NCBI GenBank assembly: GCA_033085395.1
Contig: JANQBS010000090.1
Location: forward strand, 1-64,000
Direction: 5' to 3'
DNA from: Xanthoparmelia taractica
Lineage: Eukaryota; Ascomycota; Lecanoromycetes; Lecanorales; Parmeliaceae
Length of the DNA stretch: 64,000 nucleotides
A program made the translations under genes and the position numbers. Positions 11,992 through 22,821 of this stretch are shown piece after piece. The notes beneath the pieces are model-generated. The model did no database searches, was not told where the DNA came from, and was given only the letters and a program-made list of their open reading frames with translations. The number at the start of each line of letters is the position of its first letter. The stretch's first letter is position 1.

Positions 11992-12765
11992 ATGGCGCTC
12001 CTCAAGATTTTCTCGTCCGCCGCTATATGCATTCGTCTTGCCTTCAGCGCGAATATACCCACTTTGCCCATCAGCCCTTCTTGCCCCAGAACAAACGTAG
12101 GGCTTGGGAGCCAACCCCACTTTGAATGCAGTCCATCGATTGACTGGCGTGGCGATGAGTTCAACGCTGAGGACTGCCGGGCCGCGATCCAACGTCTCTA
12201 CAACGTTGAGGTTACAAAGCACGGGAATACGGAGTACGAGTTTTTGTTGCCAGGGGCCATTCCTTACACCTCGAACCCCGTGATGAAAACACCGCGAAGA
12301 TATAGCGTTGGTCAGTCATGATCTGTTCTGAAAGATTATGCGATGGCGCTGACGAAGAGCCGTCAGGCAAATGCACCCTGGCTATCGTCATGATGGATTT
12401 TTTCCCTTATGGCTCCCTGCCTGGCCAGGATCCCTTCAGTCACTATGAGTATACAGATACGGACGTTGCTACTTTTCAAGACCTCTGGCTGTCTGCCGAT
12501 ATCATCGAGACATGTTGTCTCCAATCGGAGAATATGCCTGGCTGGGCGCTTGTTGGTGAGACTTTTCCTTGTCTTATATGGTCCTTGCTAGAGCTGATCA
12601 TCCGCAGGGGTTCATGGGTCCATGGGTGTGTTCGTATGGACTACTCATTCGGCCGAAGACCGAGAGGTTCCACGTGGGGCACCTACGCTTTCTCTGCAGT
12701 CAAACCTTACAGAGTTGTTGAGTTCTGTAGATGATTCGGGAGCTTATACGGTGTTGGATGATTGA
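11992..12765 (+). CDS. Small secreted six-cysteine protein
   Basis: Three exons (11992-12310, 12367-12555, 12608-12765) join cleanly through introns of 56 and 52 nt to give 221 aa. The first intron has a GTCAGT donor and a CTGAC branch site; the second a GTGAG donor. The ATG sits in a good context (GCCATGG). The N-terminus looks like a signal peptide (MALLKIFSSAAICIRLAFSA), though an arginine interrupts its hydrophobic core. The mature part has six cysteines (SPSC, FEC, EDC, GKC, TCC), a W, and a late GGVHGSMGVFVWTT motif. The pattern resembles a broad family of fungal secreted proteins of unknown function in which a cysteine before a glycine pair is followed by a beta strand. Role (effector, surface or wall protein) is unknown. 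It lies alone beside a dead P450 gene. Confidence 0.7.
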
Positions 12766-14577
12766 ACCCGTTTGCAGTGCAAAACTTATGCGGTGATCTG
12801 ACTAGATATGCATCTGTGGATAGGGCGAGGCTTTTGATTCAATTGCAATCGCGTAATATACGACAGTATTTGGAAATCCGAACGTTGGTCTTGGTTCCCA
12901 AGCAATCTTCTTTCCGTTCCCACTCTATACGGCCAAATTATATGATGCTGAAGTGAAATGACGGAGCGAGAGCTCCTTTATTACTCGAAGTCCACCGTTC
13001 GAGTTTGAGTTCAATGGAAGCATTCCTCGCATAGTATCTACTTTCCCACGATCTTATCTCTGTCGAAGCCAATAGAATCACCAGTCGGTGGGTGTCAACA
13101 ACCTTAAATCTAGGCTCGTTCGGCCCTCGTTCGAGGCCGGCGGTCTTCGCAGCGCCCGCGCGTGTGGTTTCGCCATCAACGGGTAAGGCTGCACATGTAC
13201 TGGAACGCCATCGAGTCTATATGCTGACCAAGTTATCATACCGCGGTCGTTCGTCGGGGGCTTATCTTCTGTAGCGCTCTCGTGTTGGTACATACGGCGC
13301 CAGCAACTCGGTCAGCAGCGTCGGTTGGCGCTCGCAGCAAACTTTTGCAATATTAATAGCAGTTTTTAGGCAAACATTGAGCGAGCATCACGTCAGCACA
13401 TCTTCCAAGTAGTCGTGAAAACTTCAACCGTCCAGGCGCTGTGCCAGAGAAGGTTGACATTTTGGAAGCAGTCTTCCTGAAGGTAACGCCGCTATGTCAC
13501 GAGAGAGTGTAAGCTTATCCTTGTCCATATTAGCATTGCAACCCGAATATATCCCCCTCATGGCAACGACAAATACTCATACTTGTGTCTTCTTTCTGAA
13601 GTTTAAGCCTGCCAAGGACTTCCTGGTACTGGATCGAAAGCTCAACAAATTCAGGTAGCCAATCTTGAGCATTCGATAATACCGAGGAAGGATTTGCACG
13701 GCGGGCTTTCGTATCCACATCGTACCTCTTTATACTCGTCTTCCGAGGTAGTCATCGAGCTCCTAATGTGATTATTGTTCCAATGCCGCACACAGCGTTG
13801 ATTGCCTGCAATGCCGAATACGCTTTCGAATCTGCTGAATTCTTGAGAACGCAAAGGTATTTCTGTAGGGGGGCTCCTTTTCATCTCGACTGAGATTGCG
13901 TTATCACATTGGAGAATTGCCACTTAGACGAGATAGAGAATGATGTAGAGGAACAAGAGGGTAAACATCCGGAATCAGACCAAACGGCCACTATATGAGA
14001 ACAAGATTAGCTTCCTCGAATACTCTCTTATCAACTAGCATAATCTTCATACACTTCTGTGTCATCTGTAATGCAACACGCATGTCACATGAGGTTAGAT
14101 GTTCAAGCCATCAACAACCAGCCAAATGACTAATACATTCCCACCAGATCTCCCTGAATCTATAATCCGAGCTTTAGATACCTTTTCCGGGTTTGACGAT
14201 GATGCGAGAGTTCGAATTTGCTGGTCGATCGCAACCAACATACAGGGGCTCCCCCTGTTCCACTCCACCTTCCCAAAACGATCGAGCCCTTGGAATACCT
14301 GCTACTCTCTTTTAGATTTGGATACCACGCTTCCAATTATCAGTATCTTATGCTGAGCCAGCAATATGGCTTCAATTTTATGCCAAGGGATTCCAACTTG
14401 AGTGATAAGATAATCGGAACGGGAGCGACGGTGGTTTGATTCCCCGAGAAAGCTTGGCATCAACAGGGATTGGATCCATTATGAGGCTGTGTCATGATTG
14501 TGCCATGGCAATGCTCAATTCTTCACTCTGCCCACTGCGGCTGCTTCTTGACTTCCCAAGCTTCTTTATGGGAAGAT
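12766..14577. other. Intergenic, no gene recognised
   Basis: Short frames only. One around 14099-14439 has a protein-like look in two frames but matches nothing I know and could be another decayed fragment. The last few hundred bases are upstream DNA of the ankyrin gene. Confidence 0.45.
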
Positions 14578-17500
14578 ATGGAAGTCATCGCTGGCATCAG
14601 CTCCATTCTCCAGATTATCGACAGCGTGACCAAAGTAACTAAGCGTTTGAACGAAGTCAGACAGAGCTACAACAATGTCGCGCTCAACACTACCTTGGTC
14701 GCAAGCCAACTATCTACAATTCGAGCCGCCTTAGAAGCCCTCAATGAGTGGCGAGCAATAGACCGAGACTCAAGTGGATACTCAAAGCAACTCGACAGGG
14801 ACTTGGGAATGTCCCTTAGCTGCTGTGCAATTCTGATCAGCGTGATCGATGGGAAACTGGACGAGTCAGGCTATGTGCCTGGTCTAAAACAAAAGATAAG
14901 GTATCTTTGGCTGGAAGACACACTCAAGGAATACATATCCAACCTCGAAGGTCAAGTCCGAGCCCTACAGCTGCTATTGACCATCTTCCAATGCAGGACT
15001 GAGACAGAGAAGAGGCAGAAAATTGGGAACCAAGAAAGTCGAATTATCATAGAGCAAATTCGGGCAGAGACAGTATCCTTGGCGCTTGACAACAAAGACC
15101 TTCAAGATGCGGCTTCCGTATTATCACTGGACCCATCCGTAACCCTCGACATCGACTCAATATTCTTGAAATCGCCCGCCTACAAGCGTGTGTATGGAGA
15201 CGTGCGGCTTCGCCTGCCAGCTGTGGATAGCGTGGGTCTTATTGGAAACAGCGAACAAGCAACTTGTCCCGCTCCCACACCTTTTTTGGACGAAACACTC
15301 CAGTCGCCACCTCTCCCACCACGACCAACACAAGTTGACGACACGGTTATAGCGCATTCTGATATTATCTTCGAGCTTTCGGGAGAGACGCAGGTGAGCG
15401 CTACTGCGTCACGACCGAACCAAAAGTCAGAGGAAAAGCAAGATTCTTTGTTGCAACATGGAGAAATAGCGATCGAGAAGGTTGGCGGGGATGAGAACCT
15501 GACCGGCGTCGAGTCCTTAATGGCCAATGTTTCAGAAGATAAGCCTTTGTCGATGCAGACTGAGAAAGTTGTTGCAACAGCGCTCCCAACCGCAATCAAT
15601 AATACCGAGCCCGCGTCTGCTCTCGAGGGCTTTAGGGAACAGTTGAAGCTTGCATTTGCGGACAAGGGCCGTTCGCAGGATGATGAATGTAATTTGGGGC
15701 TCTTGAATCCATTGGCTGTGCCTCTCGAAGCTGATGAGAACCATTCGGTTGCTGTTTCAAGAAACAAGGCCTCGCCGGCGAAAGACCATTCAAAGTTGCA
15801 TTCTGAGGAGTCGGGTCTTGATCTCAGTCGCAGAAACAGCTTACAAGAGGAATCGCGGAGGCCGAGGTCAACATACTCGAATCTTTATGAATGCAGCATA
15901 GGACCGGTGCCGAAGGATCAAAGCACTAGAACGTCTTCTCCATATTCTTGTGTCTCCTGCAGGAACCTTAGTGGAACAGTTAATGGTTCGGAAAACGATA
16001 AGTTGGAGGCGGAGATAGATGATCTTGTCCGTTCGAGTTCGCAACCAGTAGCCGGAAGCGCCGATGTACAGCGAGAGGCGGCTGACAACAGTCTGATGAA
16101 CACGAAGACGTCGGACCAGAGTCAACAGACACCCGGGAGTGCCGGTGCTGACAATTCGAACGAATTCCAATTCCAGCCTCCAATGGATGTCTTGCTCCCT
16201 ATTCCAAAGAGCACAACCGTTGTACACAACACTCACGATAAGGATCTCACGACGTCTTCCAATGCTCCTGAAAATGAGCTTGCTAAGTTAGAGATAGAAG
16301 GCCTTAAGCGGGTCGAGATGTCTACGTCGGTTGCAGGACTTGGCCAACAGCGTGTCCAGACATCAGAGACGAGGGACGCTCATTGTTGCGAAACCGAGGA
16401 ACCGTGCTCAGGTATACAACCTTCTAGACTTTTTGCAACTACGAGACCCTCGGCTTCTCTGAGTCCACCAGCTGGCGTTTTCTTCGCGTCTGCCGAATCC
16501 GGGAATCCTAAAAGCGAGCGATCGACACTCTCTGCAGACAGGCCTTCATCTGCGCATGATGCAACATCCACTATATCTTCTTCCGAGGCACCCGAGAATA
16601 GCACTATCTTGACGGTACAGCAGTCTATCTCCAGCACCACAGCAACTTCTATCAGTACTCATTCGCCAAGACTGGATCGGGATCGGAATCTCTTTGATCC
16701 GCGCGGGTTACAGGATGAGCTTGCTACCGCCAGAGCTAGAGGGAACAGCCGCGCTGTACAGGATACCTTGCAGTGGTCAGTCGAAGCAACCAGACATAGA
16801 TACATGGCAGAACCGCCAGTTGAGGACAACAATACGCCCAAAATATTCCCTAGTCCTCGCAATGGGAAAGTGCGATCAAGTATCATACGCTTCCCATCTC
16901 TATCTGGTTCAACAAAGGGCGTAGAGCTCGGCGATTCTGCTGCATCTGGCAATATGTTGTTGCTTCAAAAGATCCTGAACGAAAGAGTCAACGTCGAATT
17001 TAGATCGGACAACTTCAAGACCCCTTTAATGCGGGCTGCAATGAATGGACACATAGAGTGCATGAAATTGCTCAAGCAGTTTGGCGCCGACGAGCTTGCT
17101 GTCGATGCTAAAGGAAGGACTGCTCTTCATATAGCAGTGGCAGGCAATCGATTAGCGGTCGTGAAATGGCTGTTAGAAGCTTATCCTCTGCCTAAGATTG
17201 ATCTGCTGAGGCACCGACCTTCATTACTTCTTCGGGCAGCAGATGTAGTCAAGGGTGTCCGGCCGCCGAAGAATTTGCGTGAAGCCTCTGATGCGGAAGG
17301 CTCAAAACCCTTACATATAGCCGCTGAACTGGACAAAGGAGGTATGGTGAAGACACTTGTTGCAGCGGGCGTTGATATCGAGTCCAAGGACAACTGGGGA
17401 CGAACAGCGTTGCACCGGGCAATTATTTCAAAACGCCGCGATTCATTTGATACGCTTCTTCGAAATAATGCTCAAATAGCCGCAGTGGATGCAAAACATG

Positions 17501-18540
17501 TATCATCATTACATCTGGCCGCAGAAGCTGGCCGGGTGGACATGCTTGAGACTCTCTTAGCAAAGGGGGCACCGCGTTGGGATTTTGACGCTGATGGTCA
17601 TCAGCCCATTCATTCTGCTGTTTTGGGAGGGAATATATCTGCCATCGAAGCACTTGTCACAGAAAGAGTAGACCTTGACAAGCGGACTAGATCGGGCGAG
17701 ACCCTGCTGCACCTCGCTTGTCTGAAGAAAGACATGAAAGTAGCGACTTATCTTCTAACGAAGCTTGTCGACGTCAATCCCTGGGCCGCACCCAATCCTA
17801 GCATGTTGCAGGTCCTGTCTCAGACTAGGCTTAAAGGCTCTTCGATGACTCCCTTGCATTATGCATGCTGCACTCACGACTTCGAGATGGCTGTCCTACT
17901 ATTAAGCCATAATGCCTGGGTCAACCCTCCCACTCCTGAAGGAGCGACAGCACTCATGATGGCCGTGGAAACCGAAGATACTAATCTGGTCAATCTCTTG
18001 CTAGAGGGTGGAGCCAAGGTGAATGCTACAATTCCAGGCTCTCTGATCACTGCGTTACATCTTGCGGCTCGAAGGGGAGATCTGGAGACAGTCCAACAGC
18101 TTTGTCGCCAGGGCGCGGACGTTAGCGCCCAGACAAGCAGCTTATCATACCCTAAATGTCCTATGGACGAGTGTTTGAAATGTCCCGACAAGACAAAGCG
18201 TCATGCCGTGGAAATATATATCCGGACAGTAGTCAACAACAAGCGCATAAAAACTCTACAGGCTAATGCTCGCAACTTAGCCAGCCGTACTGCATCTTCC
18301 CAGGCAAGTAACAACCCATCAAGAGCGCAAGCATCGCCTCTTGCAGATCCTGTCAGCCATGGCTCGTGGGCCAGGACCCCGCAGGGGTATGTCACGCAGC
18401 AAGCACGAGCGCAGAACCCGCAGCACTACCATTCGTATTTTGATGTTCCCGATGAGACCTTGCCAGCTTATGAACCTGGCCCTTCTGCTCCGGCACGTCT
18501 TGCGAATCAAGCGCCAGTCCACCGAGAGAACTATGCTTGA
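14578..18540 (+). CDS. Ankyrin-repeat protein with fungal STAND-type N-terminal domain
   Basis: A single uninterrupted frame of 1320 aa. The frame opens upstream, but the ATG at 14578 is preferred because the helical N-terminal domain of fungal STAND/NLR-like proteins starts right there (MEVIAGISSILQIIDSVTKV). That domain runs to about residue 190. A long, low-complexity, Ser/Glu-rich linker follows, to about residue 780. Roughly nine ankyrin repeats then fill about 812-1185, with typical cores such as GRTALHIAVAGN, GSKPLHIAAELD, GRTALHRAI and LITALHLAARRGD. The tail is Pro/Ala-rich and probably disordered. There is no NACHT or NB-ARC between the N-terminal domain and the repeats. Known relatives act in signalling, heterokaryon incompatibility or immune-like responses; the role here is inferred. 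No introns; no obvious partner next to it. Confidence 0.88.
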   Translation: MEVIAGISSILQIIDSVTKVTKRLNEVRQSYNNVALNTTLVASQLSTIRAALEALNEWRAIDRDSSGYSKQLDRDLGMSLSCCAILISVIDGKLDESGYVPGLKQKIRYLWLEDTLKEYISNLEGQVRALQLLLTIFQCRTETEKRQKIGNQESRIIIEQIRAETVSLALDNKDLQDAASVLSLDPSVTLDIDSIFLKSPAYKRVYGDVRLRLPAVDSVGLIGNSEQATCPAPTPFLDETLQSPPLPPRPTQVDDTVIAHSDIIFELSGETQVSATASRPNQKSEEKQDSLLQHGEIAIEKVGGDENLTGVESLMANVSEDKPLSMQTEKVVATALPTAINNTEPASALEGFREQLKLAFADKGRSQDDECNLGLLNPLAVPLEADENHSVAVSRNKASPAKDHSKLHSEESGLDLSRRNSLQEESRRPRSTYSNLYECSIGPVPKDQSTRTSSPYSCVSCRNLSGTVNGSENDKLEAEIDDLVRSSSQPVAGSADVQREAADNSLMNTKTSDQSQQTPGSAGADNSNEFQFQPPMDVLLPIPKSTTVVHNTHDKDLTTSSNAPENELAKLEIEGLKRVEMSTSVAGLGQQRVQTSETRDAHCCETEEPCSGIQPSRLFATTRPSASLSPPAGVFFASAESGNPKSERSTLSADRPSSAHDATSTISSSEAPENSTILTVQQSISSTTATSISTHSPRLDRDRNLFDPRGLQDELATARARGNSRAVQDTLQWSVEATRHRYMAEPPVEDNNTPKIFPSPRNGKVRSSIIRFPSLSGSTKGVELGDSAASGNMLLLQKILNERVNVEFRSDNFKTPLMRAAMNGHIECMKLLKQFGADELAVDAKGRTALHIAVAGNRLAVVKWLLEAYPLPKIDLLRHRPSLLLRAADVVKGVRPPKNLREASDAEGSKPLHIAAELDKGGMVKTLVAAGVDIESKDNWGRTALHRAIISKRRDSFDTLLRNNAQIAAVDAKHVSSLHLAAEAGRVDMLETLLAKGAPRWDFDADGHQPIHSAVLGGNISAIEALVTERVDLDKRTRSGETLLHLACLKKDMKVATYLLTKLVDVNPWAAPNPSMLQVLSQTRLKGSSMTPLHYACCTHDFEMAVLLLSHNAWVNPPTPEGATALMMAVETEDTNLVNLLLEGGAKVNATIPGSLITALHLAARRGDLETVQQLCRQGADVSAQTSSLSYPKCPMDECLKCPDKTKRHAVEIYIRTVVNNKRIKTLQANARNLASRTASSQASNNPSRAQASPLADPVSHGSWARTPQGYVTQQARAQNPQHYHSYFDVPDETLPAYEPGPSAPARLANQAPVHRENYA

Positions 18541-19000
18541 TCGTGTCACGGTTAAGGTGATAATTATCTCGGACTAATAGCTCGACTCTGGACCGTTGGT
18601 TCGGTTTCGACGTTGTATTGCTGATTTTGCGCACGGCTGATGATAGACTCGATCTGAGATATGTCGAGCTACATGTTGGTATTTTGCTTTTTCCAGCGAG
18701 CGAGTTTTATACAGCCCTCTACGATACCCCGTTTGTGATCATTGCTTTATAATTCTCCTGTCATGATAATTTCAAATCTAGAACAACGGTATTCCTTCTC
18801 AACCCCTATATCGACTCGGCAAACGAATGGCTTAAATTAATTACATTGACTTTGACATGGAGTGACATAGCCGGGATTAAGTAGCGAGAGATGTTGACCA
18901 GGCATTCAGACTGGCAGAAGCTTTGCATTTCTATTGAGATTAGCTCCGAGAAACTGGGATAGATCATTCCAGACTTAATGTTTGCTCGCGGACCAACAGC
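18541..19000. other. Intergenic, nothing seen
   Basis: 3' flank of the ankyrin gene; no coding or repeat signal recognised. Confidence 0.5.
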
Positions 19001-19480
19001 GTGGACGAGGCACGTGTACATCTTTATCCGCGCCATATCTCTCTCTGGTCTTTAAGCAGTCAGCATGGGATCCAATTCCTGGTACAGAACTCTTGTCTTG
19101 TTTACGGAAAGACAATGCTCAAAGTGAGCAAATACCTTCAAGATCCAACAGAGGGACTTGCATCCCAAATTCTGAGTGCGACGCTTCTCCGTACGTTCTA
19201 TGAGATGCTCAACTGCACGGAATGTAACTCATGCAGGCGGGGCGGGCTCATCCAATGCAACTCCGTCGGGTGGTCCGACACCAACAAGATTTTGACAGGG
19301 CTGTAATTCTAGCCTGCTGATACTCGATAGTCTTGGAAATTCATCGGACATGCAAGTGCTGTTTCTTATCGTTCGCGCCATGGCGAAGACTATCCGAAGA
19401 GGTTTACGACTCGTCGCTTAGGAAAAGTGCAGTCGAAGGTGCGAGAGAGGCGTTCTTCTTAACGGGGCAGTGACGATTCT
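19001..19480 (+). pseudogene. Remnant of a Zn2Cys6 transcription factor (C-terminal fungal-specific domain)
   Basis: Two frames together match the C-terminal region of Zn2Cys6 regulators. In one frame SSQHGIQFLVQNSC, then MLKVSKYLQDP, ILSATLL and FYEMLNCT correspond to the usual alternating helices with a LxxYExL-like motif. After a frame change near 19230, HPMQLRRVVRHQQDFDRA follows, then ILAC, two stops, YSIVLEIHRTCKCCFLS and WRRLSEEVYDSS. These fit the segment where intact proteins read H(A/L)xQLRGPxRHxxxFDRA and then C-FLxxxEWR. The N-terminal zinc cluster is not found upstream. Frameshift and stops are seen directly; the family call is by motif order. Confidence 0.6.
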
Positions 19481-20760
19481 GGATCTATAGGAGAGCCTCC
19501 CGGCGTGAGAGAGATTGGCTGCATTTCGCCGTATACATCGTGCCATTAGTGCATGGGGCAAGTGCCGCGAGGCGGGCCTCGTGGGCTTGAATGCTGGCTC
19601 TAGGAGGTTCTCGTCGGCTACGAAGCCTGCGTTTGAGAATCATGAAAACATAAGAGACATATGAAAGCACGGCAGGTCTGATTCTCATGACTTCGGGATC
19701 ATCTCGACTGTGGCAGGTATTACTTGATCCGCCAAAATACATTTGGACACCACTAGGCTACCTTCCCCATTTTGGCTACTAGTCCTGTGGAATGCCATGG
19801 CTTGTTGAATTATATGGCCCCGTTTCTTCATCATCCGACAGGTCGAAAGGAGCAAAGCGTTGCGCCAGGAATGGTTGCACACTCCCAATGTGTAGATCAA
19901 TAATATGGCTTAGTGGCTGAGCTCGAAGGGCCTGAATGGAACGTCTGTTCGGGTGAAACGGGCTGCCGGTCTGGCCGTGGACTCCCAATCAATCATTTGC
20001 CGGCTCACAGGGGGGTTTCGGTGATGTGAGTGGGGCTGGCCGAGGCTCTTGATGTCAGTATACAACCATGATTTGTATGGTGTGAATGTACATATGTTTG
20101 ACTTCGGATGATCTCTTGTCTGCCGGACAGTATTGGGCTGTTGCTGCGGGGGGTTTTCATCGATTTGGAAGGACTATTTTAGAAAGCATTGACAGTTCGT
20201 GAAGGGCAGCAGACTCGGCTCGTACATTATCCAAGCGCGCCAATGCCAGCTTTGTAGCTTCAGTACGCCACCAATGGCTGAATTTTATGTCTCGTTTGGG
20301 GGTTTAGATATCAATCATGGTAACGCTTAGGGAGCATGGCCCCCTTAAGCGGCGAGCCACTGAAGATTCGAGGTGAAGAAGCCGGGAAGACGGGAAAGGA
20401 CCTTAGGCTCTTAGCTTCGGTCGGGCCCCTGCATTTGGTGCCTTTACCGCGCCTCCCCGCATTTCTATCCCCATACTTCCTACTTTACCAGGTACCCCTC
20501 ATAATGCTCCGAGCCATGGCACCTGATATCCGGTCATCCTCAAAGAAGATATATGAACTTTATTGGTGTGATCGCAATGTTCTTTCTATCCACACCAATA
20601 GCTTTTGCTTGTTAAACACCTCATGCCGAGGTTGGCCATGCACTCTTTCCCCAACTTACCTCCTTTCTGGTGGTAGGAACGACCCTCATAAAGCTTTGCT
20701 TGGGCCTGCCACCATGGCCGCGATCCCTCCAACCTCGAGGGAACACTTGGGAGATTCATC
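19481..20760. other. Intergenic, no gene recognised
   Basis: No supported frame. The right end is the promoter of the carboxylesterase; an open frame at 20336-20782 overlaps that gene's signal peptide in another frame and is rejected. Confidence 0.5.
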
Positions 20761-22821
20761 ATGCAGCGAACGCTCGCCTTGATCTTATCATTGGCGACAA
20801 TATGCTGTGCTGCTCCAGCAAACCTCGGCCTTAGCTTCGATAAGCGAGCGGGCTCACTGCCTATCTTGAAACTGCCATATGCAACATACCGAGCCGCTAG
20901 CTACAATCCCAATGGCGACGTTCGCCTCTCCCTTCACGCCTCTTTCGCGCCCGTTTCTGACATTTCTTGCAGATCTACACCTTCAATAATATCCGCTTCG
21001 CTGCTCCGCCGGTCGGAGATCTTCGATGGGCCAAACCAGCACCGCCGTCGACGGAGACAGAAGTCCAAGATGGCTCTTACGGGCCCATTTGTATCCAAGC
21101 ACCCATCAAAGGACCTCAGTTGACTGGACCAGGCGCCAACAGTCCGGTTGGCATGGCAGCTAACCAATTCTTGGCGGGGATAGCGGTTCCATACTTTGCT
21201 AATGCTAGTGAAGGTATGTCCCAATTTGTATCTCACTGTCAGAAAGGCGGAGCTAATGAAAGCGTAGATTGTTTGTTCTTAGATATCTACGTACCAGCCG
21301 CAGCTGTGGAGAACCCATCGGTGAAGCTACCCGTCGTGTCTTGGTTCTATGGAGGGGCCTATATCTTTGGAGGCAAAGATTCTTATGGAGACATATTGCC
21401 ATTATACGATGGGACCGGTGTGATTCAGGAGTCAGGCGGGAATGTCATCTTTGTTGCGAGTAATTACCGGGTAGATTCATCCTTCCTAGAAAAAGTCCGC
21501 CTTTGTCATACCTAACGAGTAACCAGCTCGGCGCATATGGCTGGCTCGCCGGCACGACAATGGAGTCTGACGGTCTCCCAAACGCCGGCCTCTACGACCA
21601 ACGCGCTGCCCTCGAATGGATCCAGTCTTACATCTCTCTTGTTGGCGGCGATCCAACTCAAGTGTCGGCTTGGGGGGAGTCAGCCGGTGCAGGCTCCATA
21701 TTGCATCACCTCGTATCCTTCGGCGGAAACCAAAATCCTTTGTTCAACAGAGCAGTAATGCAAAGCCCAGCCTTTGAATTCTTACTTGATCGCAAAGGAA
21801 GTTTGGAGCAGACGTTTCAGAATTTCACGACACTAGCTGGATGCGCCGGTCAGGGTTTGACTTGTCTGAGGGCTGCAAGCGCGGAGACTTTGCAGAATGC
21901 TAATACAAAATTAAATGAGCACGGCTCCGAGGGGACCTTTGCTGTTGGGCCGGCTGCCGATGGGAATTTGATTCGGCAGTTGGCGGTGCTAGAATACGCG
22001 TCAGGGAACTTCTACAAAGGCATCGATTCGTTGATCCTGAGCCACGTCTCCGATGAAGCCTTCATATTCGTCCCGCTGGACGTGAAAACCGACGCCCAAT
22101 TCTCGACCTATGTGTCTGAGGTCTTTCCGCCTTACGCGCAAAGTGCTGGCGTGAACGCTGCGATCGAAGCACGTTACCCGCCGGTCATGAGCGGAAGCTC
22201 TAATTACACTACCGAGTTCGATCGCATCAAAGCTTTGTTGGCAGATAGCTCATTCCAATGCAACATCCGTTACCTGAGCGACGCTTACAACGGGAAAAAT
22301 TACAACCTGCAGTACTCAGTCACGCCAGGCTTCCACGCCACAGATCTCCTCCCTACCTTCTACAACCTCAACGTAGACTTGACAGCTCTCGGCGACAATG
22401 CACCTTTCCCGCTCATCCCCGGCTTCGGTTCCTTCGCGCAAGCTTATCAATCCTACCTCGTCTCTCATGCGAGAAGTGGAGATCCGAATAAATATGCGAA
22501 GCTGCTCAATGTACCGCCCGCGATCCATTGGCCCAAAGCCGGGAACAGCAGTGCTGATATATTAACCAACGTCTTGAACGCGGGGAACTTGGGATTCAGT
22601 CTGATTAGTGATAAAGAGACGACGGAGAGCGTATGCGGGTTTTGGAGGGAGGTGGCCGCTGCGGTTACGAACTTGGGCGGTGAGTGCTGCCTCAAGGGTG
22701 GAACGGTGTTGCGATATTTGCTGATATGAATCAATGTACAGGTTATGCGCCCCCCGGTAGCGTTGTGACGAGTACGATCGTGCCTGTCACGGGCGATCCG
22801 TCCGCTAATTATGGAGTCTGA
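20761..22821 (+). CDS. Secreted type-B carboxylesterase/lipase (alpha/beta hydrolase)
   Basis: Five exons (20761-20919, 20973-21213, 21268-21470, 21527-22679, 22742-22821) join to 611 aa; introns are 53, 54, 56 and 62 nt. Residues 1-18 form a clear signal peptide ending ...CCAAP. Domain landmarks are all present: IRFAAPPVGDLRWAKPAPP, the SEDCLFLD motif created exactly at the second splice junction, the oxyanion-hole region WFYGGAYIFGG, and WGESAGAG with nucleophile Ser253. Glu378 lies in HVSDEAF and His471 in GFHATDLLPTF, completing a Ser-Glu-His triad. The first intron has an unusual GTTCGC donor, but the join (NPNGD to IYTFNNIRF) is what the family requires. The enzyme should hydrolyse carboxylic esters outside the cell; the substrate is unknown. 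The C-terminus is short and carries no anchor. Confidence 0.93.

Noticed and set aside
11520..12125. 201-codon frame overlapping the secreted-protein gene
   Set aside because: It overlaps the signal peptide exon in another frame and crosses the P450 remnant; the spliced secreted gene explains the region better.
20336..20782. 148-codon frame before the carboxylesterase
   Set aside because: No motif, overlaps the true signal peptide in another frame.
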